DNA of 47,704 nt from a sulfur-oxidizing endosymbiont of Gigantopelta aegis. Its GTDB lineage: Bacteria > Pseudomonadota > Gammaproteobacteria > GRL18. A program made the translations under genes and the position numbers. A model generated the notes under the pieces. The model worked only from the letters and a program-made list of their open reading frames with translations, was not told where the DNA came from and searched no databases. The stretch spans positions 1-47,704 of the forward strand of contig NZ_JAEHGE010000004.1 in assembly GCF_016097415.1 (NCBI RefSeq), written 5' to 3'. Of the stretch, positions 8,869-16,064 are shown piece by piece; position 1 is the stretch's first letter; every line of letters starts with the position of its first letter.

Positions 8869-10868
8869 CGCTGTAGACCTTTTGTTAATGTTTTGACAAT
8901 AGGTATATTCTGTTTTGAAAGGCCAAATGACACTGGCTTACCCAGTGAGCGTTTCATATTATCTCGCCAGGGAACCAGAGAGAACTCTTTATCAATACCA
9001 TTGTTATGTTCAGATGTAATCAAAGCATAACCTTGGCCGCTGGGTGCAGTGATTTTTTTATGCAGCGTACCGGTAAACATTTCCTGTTTTAACGGCTTGT
9101 AACGTCTTAATGAACTGTCTGCGTAATCTTGTACTAACTTTTGTCTTTCAATGTTATCCAGCATTTTTAACAGCCCTTTTTCATTCCCCTTTAAGCCCAA
9201 TTCCTTTTGCATAAATTCTTGCCGTTTTTTGATGGCCTGATTCAATTCTGACCCAAAAGAATAAGGCGCATTGTTTTCTACATGAATGGTATCAATCCAC
9301 GCCCTGCCTTCGGCCTTTATTTGCTGCTGTAACAATCTTTCATCTATCGTACTGATACGAACCTTTCTTGGGTTTGGTGATTCCTGGTCACGCCGTGACA
9401 ATTCAGCCGTTAAGTTGTCTTCAATCTTCCACAAACCACTACCTAATTGTTGAGCCAGCCCAAACCTGGATAAGCGACTAACACGGCGGCTAATCGCATC
9501 GGTATACCCCTCTGGTGTTACACCATTAGGAAGTAATTCAGGGTGCTTTATAACTTGTTTGACATGCTCTTTCTGGTCATAAATACCTTGATTTGATCTA
9601 GCAAATGTTTCTATTACGTAATCACTTTTCTTAATCCATGAATCCTGATAGTTTTCAACACTGACAATTGACCCGCGTTTGTATTCTGTAACATCAGTTC
9701 CTTTGTCCATTACAATGTAATTAGAACTTCCATCCTGACCTTCAACAATCATATAAAAACGGTCGTTGAGTTCATCATGTAACCCACTTCTCACAAGCCG
9801 ACCTGTCACAACATTATCATGATCATCTTTATCATATATTCTGTATTTTGTTGGATCAGCCTTAATTTCTTTGTGCAGCGTTTTTATGATGTCACCACGC
9901 TCCCCCATTTCACGCAGATTAGTATCCCATCCATCTTGTAATATATATTCATGACTATTATCTTTTATCGCTAACCCGTAACCTACAAGATGATCCAGCC
10001 TAGCAATCAATTTTCCGTGTAATTTACGCGCATCTATATCATCAGGATAGACACTCATATCAACAATATTCCCATGAGAAACTTTATCAATTTTCCAGTC
10101 CAGTGATGTGAATCGTTCTTGTGTAATTTCCTTATTCAATGTTGTATCTATTTCATGTTCACTACGATGACCAAGTTCTTGTGTTGCCAGTTCTCTTGCT
10201 CGGTTCCTTATTCCATTCGATATATACTCACGATCAATCCAGACTTCTTCACCGTTTTTATCTAATCCACTAATCACTAAATGGGTGTGAGGATTGTCTG
10301 TGTTGTAATGATTTGCGGCCGTCCACACCAGATCACGGCCAAGGTCTGTTTGCACCCTTTCCATTAACTCGCGAGTGTATTCTGTAAGATTAAGTTCGTG
10401 TGCATCTTCCGGTGAAATGATAACCCTGAATTGGTGTGGCTCTCCTTCTGTATGTTCTGCCCATTCAATGTTTTTTTCTGTCCATTCTGTTAGGTCTTTA
10501 TTCGATGTTTTACTATCAAATAGTTCCGCCTCTTTTCCGTCTTTTCCGGCCCCGTCTCTTTCAATATATTTCATGTGCAAACCGGCTGATTTTTTCCCGT
10601 AGGAGTTATTCATTTTAACAACACGGGCTTTGACGACAACACGCCTTGCTGAACTGCCTACGTTATAAACGGATTCTGCCATTCTTCCTCGCCTGGGACT
10701 TCCACCTCGGCTTGCACCTTTCCTGCCGTTTTTTTTCTGTCTCAATCCGACGCGCTTTGAAACATTGTTCCTGAAGCTTTTAACCATTGGAACAGGTTCG
10801 GATTTAGCCTTGCTTGTGGATGGACTAAAGATAGGCAGATCATCTAGGGAATCGGGGTAATTGGACAT
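8865..10868 (-). CDS. VirD2-type relaxase with C-terminal DUF3363-like region
   Basis: 667 aa. A basic N-terminal stretch (residues 30-90, many Arg/Lys) precedes the relaxase core. The metal-binding histidines are seen as NHYNTDNPHTHLVISG (His187, His194, His196), with a preceding HQFRVIISPEDA strand. The large C-terminal part matches the pattern of VirD2-like proteins annotated DUF3363 in Tn4371-type elements. The protein would nick oriT, stay covalently attached to the 5' end and pilot the strand into the recipient. The nucleophilic tyrosine is not certain; Y101 in MKYIERDG is a candidate. A candidate oriT lies directly upstream. Confidence 0.9.
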   Translation of the reverse strand: MSNYPDSLDDLPIFSPSTSKAKSEPVPMVKSFRNNVSKRVGLRQKKNGRKGASRGGSPRRGRMAESVYNVGSSARRVVVKARVVKMNNSYGKKSAGLHMKYIERDGAGKDGKEAELFDSKTSNKDLTEWTEKNIEWAEHTEGEPHQFRVIISPEDAHELNLTEYTRELMERVQTDLGRDLVWTAANHYNTDNPHTHLVISGLDKNGEEVWIDREYISNGIRNRARELATQELGHRSEHEIDTTLNKEITQERFTSLDWKIDKVSHGNIVDMSVYPDDIDARKLHGKLIARLDHLVGYGLAIKDNSHEYILQDGWDTNLREMGERGDIIKTLHKEIKADPTKYRIYDKDDHDNVVTGRLVRSGLHDELNDRFYMIVEGQDGSSNYIVMDKGTDVTEYKRGSIVSVENYQDSWIKKSDYVIETFARSNQGIYDQKEHVKQVIKHPELLPNGVTPEGYTDAISRRVSRLSRFGLAQQLGSGLWKIEDNLTAELSRRDQESPNPRKVRISTIDERLLQQQIKAEGRAWIDTIHVENNAPYSFGSELNQAIKKRQEFMQKELGLKGNEKGLLKMLDNIERQKLVQDYADSSLRRYKPLKQEMFTGTLHKKITAPSGQGYALITSEHNNGIDKEFSLVPWRDNMKRSLGKPVSFGLSKQNIPIVKTLTKGLQR
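10068..10081. promoter_or_regulatory. O_B-type palindrome inside the relaxase gene (site 4)
   Basis: ATTCCCATGAGAAA, one of the weaker copies, wholly intragenic. Confidence 0.45.
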
Positions 10869-11154
10869 AAATCACCAATGTATCTATAATATTGCTAATA
10901 ATATCAATAGTATATCATATTAATAGATATATAAAAACAAAAATGGATACACACTTATATCAATGTAATCAAAAACCTGTAAGGTTTTAGATACATTGCT
11001 TTATCTTGCCCTATCTATTAAACGCCTACACATGACCACTTTTTCTTTATTGGCATAAAACCAAGTTAAAGTGTTTGCTTCGCAAACGCTAAAATTTAAT
11101 TGGGGCTTTGCCCCAAACCCCAAGGTATTTAAACAAGGATGATAGGTATTATTT
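10869..11154. other. Non-coding region with candidate oriT and hairpins
   Basis: No gene is seen. At 10,976-10,988 a small inverted repeat (AACCT-GTA-AGGTT) is followed by TATCTTGCC at 11,002-11,010, which resembles the IncP/VirD2-class nick region (YATCYTG then C); the predicted nick would fall after position 11,008. Two further hairpins lie at 11,070-11,085 (GTTTGC-TTC-GCAAAC) and 11,101-11,118 (TTGGGGC-TTT-GCCCCAA). The second belongs to a hairpin family found elsewhere on the plasmid. The location directly upstream of the relaxase gene supports an oriT role; no experiment does. Confidence 0.5.
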
Positions 11155-11748
11155 TTATTTATCATCTAACATTTCACCACGTTCTTTGTCTATGTTGAAG
11201 TCTATAAAAACACTCTCTTTACTTCTTTTACCTTTTCCTATATCAAGGTGAACCGATTGGTTTTTTATCAAAGAGTTTTCATTTTTTTGGTTACTTTTTG
11301 ACACAAATTGAATGCCTTTATGGATCACTTTATTGGTAAAAATGATTGACTTTTGACCTGTATATTTTGCATATTTTTTTATTGAACAGGTCGATATATC
11401 AATTTTACCTTCAGCTTTACAATGATCCATAAACATATCAATATTGGCTGTTCCTAACTGTATATTTAAACATTCATCAAGAAGATCATTGGCTGTATAT
11501 CCGTTATTAATAGCATCACTTAAAGGGATTCCCATTAGTCCAATATAGGATTCCTTACCTGATTTCATAATTTCATTGATAGCACTAATTGAGTCATCTT
11601 TGTTCTGATAACCAACACCAAATTTAGAACCTTCAACTCTAACGTATATTGGATTGTTAAAGCTCTCATTCATGATGATTGACTGAATCAAATTATCATC
11701 GAATTTAATTGATAATGAGCATGAAAGAATCAGACTTAAAATATCCAT
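11155..11748 (-). CDS. Possible divergent VirB1-like (lytic transglycosylase-fold) protein
   Basis: 197 aa. Residues 17-110 follow the layout of VirB1/TrbN-type proteins: a short helix with a possible catalytic Glu (IIMNESF), a variable stretch, an ESYIGLMGIPLSDAI segment where these enzymes have GLxQ, and DECLNIQLGTANIDMF resembling the conserved C-x-N-x-x-x-G region. The match is weak and there is no clear signal peptide, only a modest hydrophobic start. The C-terminus is charged. It overlaps the end of the traF-like gene by 13 nt. If correct it would open peptidoglycan for the mating channel; otherwise it is an unknown transfer-region protein. Confidence 0.45.
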   Translation of the reverse strand: MDILSLILSCSLSIKFDDNLIQSIIMNESFNNPIYVRVEGSKFGVGYQNKDDSISAINEIMKSGKESYIGLMGIPLSDAINNGYTANDLLDECLNIQLGTANIDMFMDHCKAEGKIDISTCSIKKYAKYTGQKSIIFTNKVIHKGIQFVSKSNQKNENSLIKNQSVHLDIGKGKRSKESVFIDFNIDKERGEMLDDK

Positions 11749-12284
11749 AGTGGCGTTGCCTTTGCAATTAACTCGGCAGCAGGTATAGGACCATAATATC
11801 TTGAATCGAAGCTCTTGGAATTATCTATAAAGACAAAAACTTCTCCTTTTTTTACTGTTCCACAATATTTGAACCAGGGCATTTCTCTACCGTTTGAATC
11901 GTATTCTTCAATGGGACCATACGAAATATTGTTAACGATTACAGTTCTATTATTCGTACAAACAAAATCACCTGCCTTTGCACTAACAGGCTTTGTCAGT
12001 GTATCGCTTACGTTTAGCCACCTTCTATGAATGACCATTTCTTTTACCTGATCGGGAACATCAAAAACAATCAGATCACCATTTTTTACAGATTCAATAT
12101 CAATGTCATTATTCAGATAATAAAAACCTTTTGGTATGCTATCTGTATGGTTATAAACGAGATATTTTTTGCCAGAATTCATAAAAATTATGGCTATAAA
12201 TATGAATGTAGACAATACCAATAAAACAGGAATCAGATTAACTGGTTTCCTTTTCAAGGAGAGATAATAGATGTTTTTTTCCAT
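11736..12284 (-). CDS. traF: TraF-like signal peptidase (S26 family), pilin-processing
   Basis: 182 aa. One N-terminal membrane anchor (residues 16-36) is followed by TDSIPKGFYYL, holding the S26 nucleophile Ser49. KPVSAKAGD has the general-base Lys (K98) before the conserved AGD, and the C-terminus SFDSRYYGPIPAAEL is the conserved GDNS-like box. In RP4, TraF matures and cyclises TrbC pilin, and trbC is present here. It lies in an operon-like string with its neighbours (overlaps of 47 nt upstream and 13 nt downstream). Confidence 0.85.
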   Translation of the reverse strand: MEKNIYYLSLKRKPVNLIPVLLVLSTFIFIAIIFMNSGKKYLVYNHTDSIPKGFYYLNNDIDIESVKNGDLIVFDVPDQVKEMVIHRRWLNVSDTLTKPVSAKAGDFVCTNNRTVIVNNISYGPIEEYDSNGREMPWFKYCGTVKKGEVFVFIDNSKSFDSRYYGPIPAAELIAKATPLWIF

Positions 12285-12645
12285 AGCTTTTAGAATTAAT
12301 AATTGCTTGAACCCTTAACCAAAAATCATCATCAAACTGATTTGGATCATAGCCATGATCTTCTAACCATTTCAGAGTTTTTATCAATTTATTTTTTTGC
12401 ATGATATTGTTCCCATGAGAAATCAGATTGACTCCAGGACTTACAAATGGAATGGATATATCACCAACACCACGAAATAAATAAACATTTGTTTTTCTGA
12501 CAACCGTTTCATAAAGAAATAATTCATTTTCACTCACTAGAGCAATTTTACCATTATCACTATTAACTATTTTAGTTGGCCTTCCATAAAGTAATTGCGT
12601 GTAAAATTTGTCATCTTTTCTGAACAATGAAACAGCAATAGTCAT
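12238..12645 (-). CDS. Hypothetical protein between KorA-like and TraF-like genes
   Basis: 135 aa from ATG at 12,645, chosen because this ATG overlaps the TGA of a tiny upstream gene (TGATG), a typical coupling arrangement; a longer frame from 12,672 is possible. The N-terminal half is beta-rich (FYTQLLYGRPTKIVNSDNGKIALVSENELFLYETV) and the C-terminal half helical with LKWLEDHGYDPNQFDDDFW. I do not recognise the family. The 3' end overlaps traF by 47 nt. An O_B-type palindrome lies within the gene. Confidence 0.6.
   Translation of the reverse strand: MTIAVSLFRKDDKFYTQLLYGRPTKIVNSDNGKIALVSENELFLYETVVRKTNVYLFRGVGDISIPFVSPGVNLISHGNNIMQKNKLIKTLKWLEDHGYDPNQFDDDFWLRVQAIINSKSYGKKHLLSLLEKETS
12409..12422. 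promoter_or_regulatory. O_B-type palindrome (site 5), intragenic
   Basis: GTTCCCATGAGAAA, within codons for LISHGNN of the hypothetical gene upstream of traF. Confidence 0.55.
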
Positions 12646-12710
12646 CAAAAAAATATTTCTAAAAATCCCCAAACAACAATCATGAATAATAAAAATTGTA
12701 CAAATTTCAT
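12645..12710 (-). CDS. Possible 21-aa membrane peptide
   Basis: A 21-codon frame, MKFVQFLLFMIVVWGFLEIFF, is almost entirely one hydrophobic segment. It has a GAGG Shine-Dalgarno 9 nt upstream of ATG (12,710), and its TGA overlaps the ATG of the next gene (TGATG). It may be a membrane peptide or simply a coupling leader. The ribosome site and overlap are the only support. Confidence 0.4.
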   Translation of the reverse strand: MKFVQFLLFMIVVWGFLEIFF

Positions 12711-12732
12711 AATAGTGGCCTCACAAATTGAT

Positions 12733-13032
12733 TTATAAAATTGAATGCTTAATCAGCAATTGTTGTTGAATTTTTTCAAATCTTTCTTTCAACTCAGGTG
12801 GAACAATGAGTTCTATTGAAGTCCACCCTTCAGGGCAATCAATTGATTCCAGATAACTTCGCCATACACGCAAAGCAGCTTTGTGAGCTGCTTGACGTGT
12901 GACACCAAACTTACGACCGACTTCTTCAGAACTCTTTTGATTAACGAGTATTTCATAAGCCATAAGTCGTGTTCTTTCGCTTATTTTTATGTTACTTATA
13001 ACAGTATTAAACTTTTTCTTTGTTAACTTCAT
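12733..13032 (-). CDS. korA: KorA/TrfB-like transcriptional repressor
   Basis: 99 aa from ATG 13,032 (a TTG two codons earlier is less likely). The sequence MKLTKKKFNTVISNIKISERTRLMAYEILV, then SEEVGRKFGVTRQAAHKAALRVW, has the TrfB/KorA helix-turn-helix arrangement, followed by the short C-terminal PEGWTSIELIVPPEL segment seen in the family. KorA of IncP plasmids represses several backbone promoters and acts with KorB. Here the gene overlaps the 3' end of the ParB/KorB gene by 26 nt, the same partner context. It is the natural candidate to bind the GTATATA-N4-TATATAC sites, though this is inference. Confidence 0.8.
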   Translation of the reverse strand: MKLTKKKFNTVISNIKISERTRLMAYEILVNQKSSEEVGRKFGVTRQAAHKAALRVWRSYLESIDCPEGWTSIELIVPPELKERFEKIQQQLLIKHSIL

Positions 13033-14026
13033 TGACAAAATTCATCCAGTCATCGTTAGATATTTCAATATCAATTAATACGCCGTCATCAAATGTGAAA
13101 GACAGTAACTTTCTATCTTGTAATGACTCAACTTTAAATGAATCTGGTACACCACCTACATTTAATAGCTTATCCTTTTTAACCTTTTTAGGTTTATTTT
13201 GTTCTTTTTTTCCATTTTCCATAGTGCTATCAGAGCTATCATTTAATACCGTTTCTATCGTATTAATTGACTCAATAACATCATCATTAAGTTTTACAGC
13301 ATCAACATCATTTGAAGAATCAATATCAATAACATTGTTTTTCTTTGGCTTTGAAAGCCGTCTTTTTATATCTTCAACTTGCGTTCGCAATGATGTTCTT
13401 ATTGTGGGTGATAGTATCCATGAATCGACTAATATTTTGGCTTCATCATGATTTTTACTGTCAAGTAAGGCCAACTCATAGAAAGCAGCAAAGTCATTGC
13501 TATAGCCTAATTTTATAAAGTCCCATAGATAGGAATTAGCTTTATATACGCGAACTCTTTTGCTGACATACTGGCTTTTTTTGCCTAACAATTCCGCCGT
13601 TTTTTTGGTTCCATGTGCCTTTGCTATTTTGGCAACAGCTTCTATTTCATCAGCTAATGACATATTATCGCGTTGTATGTTTTCAACCGTTTGGATAGTT
13701 AAAATCATACTGGATTCAATATCTCGAACTATGCAAGGAATCGTATCAAGTCCGGCCTTTTTTGAACCATCATAACGACGTTCCCCACAAATTATCATGT
13801 GGTATCCATCGTCATTTTCAGGACGTACAATAATAGGCTGGATCACACCCTCTTCCTTGATACTATTAGCCAGTTCATTATCTGCTTCCTTATTCCTGTC
13901 CCTTCTGGGTTGATCAGGATCAGGAATGACTTTATCAAGTGAAAGCAAGGTTATTTTTTCTCCCTTTTGAGGCTGATCAAGACTCAATGCGAGATTATCT
14001 ATAGAGATAAGATTAATATTTTTCAT
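13007..14026 (-). CDS. parB: ParB/KorB-type partition and regulatory protein
   Basis: 339 aa. The N-terminal ParB domain has DPDQPRRDRNKEADNELANSIKEEGVIQPIIVRP and GERRYDGSKKAGLDTIPCIV; a GERR box marks the CTP-binding motif. The central helix-turn-helix region is KTAELLGKKSQYVSKRVRVYKA. An acidic, low-complexity linker (about 235-275) leads to a C-terminal domain that probably dimerises, as in KorB. It lies 2 nt after parA, with a GAGG ribosome site. It likely binds the fourteen GTTCYCATGAGAAC-like sites for partition and gene silencing; the pairing of protein and site is inferred. Confidence 0.88.
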   Translation of the reverse strand: MKNINLISIDNLALSLDQPQKGEKITLLSLDKVIPDPDQPRRDRNKEADNELANSIKEEGVIQPIIVRPENDDGYHMIICGERRYDGSKKAGLDTIPCIVRDIESSMILTIQTVENIQRDNMSLADEIEAVAKIAKAHGTKKTAELLGKKSQYVSKRVRVYKANSYLWDFIKLGYSNDFAAFYELALLDSKNHDEAKILVDSWILSPTIRTSLRTQVEDIKRRLSKPKKNNVIDIDSSNDVDAVKLNDDVIESINTIETVLNDSSDSTMENGKKEQNKPKKVKKDKLLNVGGVPDSFKVESLQDRKLLSFTFDDGVLIDIEISNDDWMNFVNEVNKEKV

Positions 14027-14028
14027 CG

Positions 14029-14868
14029 TTAAGCCTCGTTCATTTCCATTTTATCGAGTAAGATTTTCATCGTATTTTTTATCTCTTTAGCGGCAATTCT
14101 GGTTGAACCTGATCGAGCCTGATACCAGACAGGGCGACGTGAAAAAGCGGAATTACTGATTGCTGACCTTTCAGCAATAACCTGGGAAATAACATTATTT
14201 CCTAATTGCTCTTTCATATAATTAGCCACCTGTTTTTGCAATGGGCTATGCGTGTTCAACCTGTTTATTACTAACCCTAGAAACTCCAGTTTTTTGTTTT
14301 TTTCTTCCTTAATGGCTCTGATTTTTTCAAAAAGACTGGCAACCCCATCAGATGAAAAAGCGTCTGGATTGATTGGCGAAAAAGCATAATCAGATGCCAT
14401 CAGTGGAGCCAGCATACCAAAGCCTTTTGTTGGCGGCGTATCGCAAACAACCAAATCAAAATATTCAGACAAAGATCGTAGATTTTTAGAAAAAATTGAT
14501 GCTGACTCAATCGGCAAACGCTCAACACTGAGCAACACATCATTCGCCGGAATAACAGAGAATCTATGCTTAACTGCATTATCTAATGAATCATGTAAAA
14601 CATTATCCGGCTCTATATCGCCCTTTTTATGCGGCACAAAACAGACTGTTTTAGTTTGTAAATCCGTCATATCGAATAGATCACTGGCGGTTAAACACTC
14701 ACCAACCTGATCAAGAGCAATAAACTGTTTAGTGGCATTGCATTGGCTATCCAGGTCAACAATAGCCACACTTAAACCCTGTTTTACGGCATAACAAGCC
14801 AAAGCAACACTGAGCGTTGTTTTACCAGTTCCACCTTTATGAACGGTGCATGTAACGATTTTACCCAT
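14029..14868 (-). CDS. parA: ParA/IncC-type partition ATPase
   Basis: 279 aa from ATG 14,868, which has AAGGA 8 nt upstream; an in-frame TTG at 14,907 would fall inside the promoter. The deviant Walker A KGGTGKTT, SVAIVDLDSQCNAT (A' box) and the Walker B region LVVCDTPPTKG identify a ParA-type ATPase that positions plasmid copies on the nucleoid together with ParB. The promoter at 14,907-14,935 is overlapped by an O_A palindrome, so parA-parB-korA looks like an autoregulated operon, as incC-korB-korA in IncP. Confidence 0.93.
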   Translation of the reverse strand: MGKIVTCTVHKGGTGKTTLSVALACYAVKQGLSVAIVDLDSQCNATKQFIALDQVGECLTASDLFDMTDLQTKTVCFVPHKKGDIEPDNVLHDSLDNAVKHRFSVIPANDVLLSVERLPIESASIFSKNLRSLSEYFDLVVCDTPPTKGFGMLAPLMASDYAFSPINPDAFSSDGVASLFEKIRAIKEEKNKKLEFLGLVINRLNTHSPLQKQVANYMKEQLGNNVISQVIAERSAISNSAFSRRPVWYQARSGSTRIAAKEIKNTMKILLDKMEMNEA

Positions 14869-14906
14869 TATAAAATCCTTAAAGAAAGCGATTAAAGCCG
14901 ACACCA

Positions 14907-14935
14907 AGTATATAAATGTATATACCTAGTGTCAA
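14907..14935 (-). promoter_or_regulatory. parA promoter with O_A operator
   Basis: -35 TTGACA (14,935-14,930), 17-bp spacer, -10 TATACT (14,912-14,907). The O_A palindrome GTATATA-AATG-TATATAC at 14,908-14,925 covers the -10 and most of the spacer. Flanks extend the symmetry to GACAC/GTGTC. Confidence 0.8.
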
Positions 14936-14982
14936 CCTTTATGTAATCATGTTACTGAAAATAATCCAAGAACAAAATAATT

Positions 14983-14996
14983 GTTCTCATGAGAAT
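14983..14996. promoter_or_regulatory. O_B-type palindrome (site 6)
   Basis: GTTCTCATGAGAAT, in the gap between the parA promoter and the 3' end of ardB. Confidence 0.6.
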
Positions 14997-15416
14997 CTAA
15001 TCTATTGCTTTGGCAATAACTCCGCCTTCGGGGTGTGACCAGGAATATTCCAGAAGCCAATGATACAAATTAATAAATTGATCACCACCACCAATGGATG
15101 ACATATGGTTATAAGAAAACAGGCAAGCGACAATACCGGCAGCTTCCAGACTTAGCGATCCATCAAAGTAGTTATTAGCCCAGATCAAATTCAATGATTC
15201 AGCATCAAGACTGGGAGCCATAAAGAACCCCCCGTTCGATAATTCATAGAAATTCCAATATCCCCCCTGGTAATCAGAGCAAAGTTTTTCCATGTAATGA
15301 TAAATAAGGTTTTCACAAATAAGAAATTTACCACCGAAATATTCAGGCAGTTTATTCATACGGATAGATTCAGGAACAACAACTGAATTTACAACAATTT
15401 CAACTTCTTCACACAT
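14997..15416 (-). CDS. ardB: ArdB/KlcA-type antirestriction protein
   Basis: 139 aa. The family pattern is clear: VVPESIRMNKLPEYFG, then YHYMEKLCSDYQGGYWNFYELSNGGFFMAPS, and the C-terminal EAAGIVACLFSYNHMSS. ArdB/KlcA proteins relieve type I restriction of incoming plasmid DNA by a non-DNA-mimic mechanism. Ribosome site AGGAG 9 nt before ATG. The promoter carries an O_A operator and a leader hairpin, nearly identical to those of ardC, so both antirestriction genes are probably derepressed together, for example on entry into a new cell. Confidence 0.93.
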   Translation of the reverse strand: MCEEVEIVVNSVVVPESIRMNKLPEYFGGKFLICENLIYHYMEKLCSDYQGGYWNFYELSNGGFFMAPSLDAESLNLIWANNYFDGSLSLEAAGIVACLFSYNHMSSIGGGDQFINLYHWLLEYSWSHPEGGVIAKAID

Positions 15417-15437
15417 AATTTAATCTCCTAGTGTCTT

Positions 15438-15471
15438 AAAAAAACCGGTTGGGGCGTGGTGTCCCTCAACC
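15438..15471 (-). promoter_or_regulatory. Leader hairpin with U-tract before ardB (attenuator-like)
   Basis: On the transcript, GGTTG-A-GGG pairs with CCC-CAACC around loop ACACCACG, then GG and seven T. It resembles an intrinsic terminator in the 5' leader, just before the conserved AAGACACTAGGAG ribosome-site box. Confidence 0.5.
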
Positions 15472-15473
15472 TT

Positions 15474-15509
15474 GTATATAATTATATATACTTTTATATA
15501 CTGCGTCAA
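15474..15509 (-). promoter_or_regulatory. ardB promoter with O_A operator
   Basis: -35 TTGACG (15,509-15,504), 17-bp spacer, -10 TATAAT (15,486-15,481), the operator GTATATA-ATTA-TATATAC at 15,474-15,491 lying over the -10. Confidence 0.8.
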
Positions 15510-15530
15510 CCTGTTTGTAAACTTTTTAAC

Positions 15531-15544
15531 GTTTCACATGGAAC
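15531..15544. promoter_or_regulatory. parS-like imperfect palindrome
   Basis: GTTTCACATGGAAC differs at two positions from the core of the bacterial chromosomal parS site (GTTTCACGTGAAAC). A second copy lies at 21,483-21,496. It is related to but distinct from the O_B family. Confidence 0.4.
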
Positions 15545-15867
15545 AATATATTAATAAATACAATAACATAGGATTGACAAACCACCCTAGAAGTGATGCT
15601 CTTGGTGAGCTGCCGTGGAGAGCTACGAGAACCAAGGCGGTTCTCGTTTTAAATCAGCACGGCTGCGCCGTTCCTCATTTGTCTTCGCTTTTCACACCTG
15701 GGCTTTATTGGTGTTGCCCCCGTTTCGCCGCGTGATTCAATGAGACCGGGCAATTCCATTCTGCCAGGAGAAAAGCGAAGCGTACCTTGCAGAATGGAAT
15801 TGATTGGTCTTGAATTCATGTTAACAGGAGAACGGGTTAACATTAAGAGCGACCAGGTTAACTAATT

Positions 15868-16058
15868 GCGTAACCCCGCGATAGGGATTGCAGAGGAAAT
15901 GAAAGGAAGAAGCTGAGTTAGAGACGCTTCGGAAAAGAAAGTGGAGGGACGGAACTTGCTTGTCCGTTAGCTGAACTTACTCAGCCGTTTATTTCATTTC
16001 ATTGGAACGGAAAGCCCGGTCCGTAGGGATCGCCCAAAATGTTCCCATGAGAAACTTT
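15868..16058. repeat. ~185-bp structured element, copy A
   Basis: One of three similar copies (others 19,882-20,062 and 22,041-22,220). It starts with CGCGATAGGGATTGCAG and ends with CGTAGGGATCGCCC plus an O_B site. Short complementary segments (GCGAT/ATCGC, AAATGAAA/TTTCATT, GCTGA/TCAGC, ACGG/CCGT) suggest a folded RNA or cruciform. This copy has extra bases in its second half (TTTCATTTCATTGG). Confidence 0.75.
16041..16054. promoter_or_regulatory. O_B-type palindrome (site 7)
   Basis: GTTCCCATGAGAAA at the end of element copy A, 11 bp beyond the kfrA stop. Confidence 0.6.
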
Positions 16059-16064
16059 TTAACA

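Larger units (their letters stand above)
15425..15815. repeat. Duplicated ~391-bp promoter-proximal region, copy 1 (ardB)
   Basis: Nearly identical to 21,377-21,768 upstream of ardC, with one short indel and a few substitutions. It contains the leader hairpin, the O_A promoter, a parS-like site, a terminator-like hairpin GAGAACC-AAGGC-GGTTCTC-GTTTT (15,627-15,650) and a perfect 14-bp stem (15,751-15,764 with 15,789-15,802). Short frames across it cross the promoter and are not convincing genes. Confidence 0.85.

Noticed and set aside
13020-13451. 143-aa serine-rich plus-strand frame
   Set aside because: It is antisense to parB, with composition explained by the Asp/Asn/Lys-rich linker of ParB.
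15472-15735. Plus-strand 87-aa frame (and the similar one at 21,424-21,696)
   Set aside because: Both start inside the O_A promoter region, lack a Shine-Dalgarno, and lose their shared ending at the indel between copies. The duplicated DNA explains the similarity.
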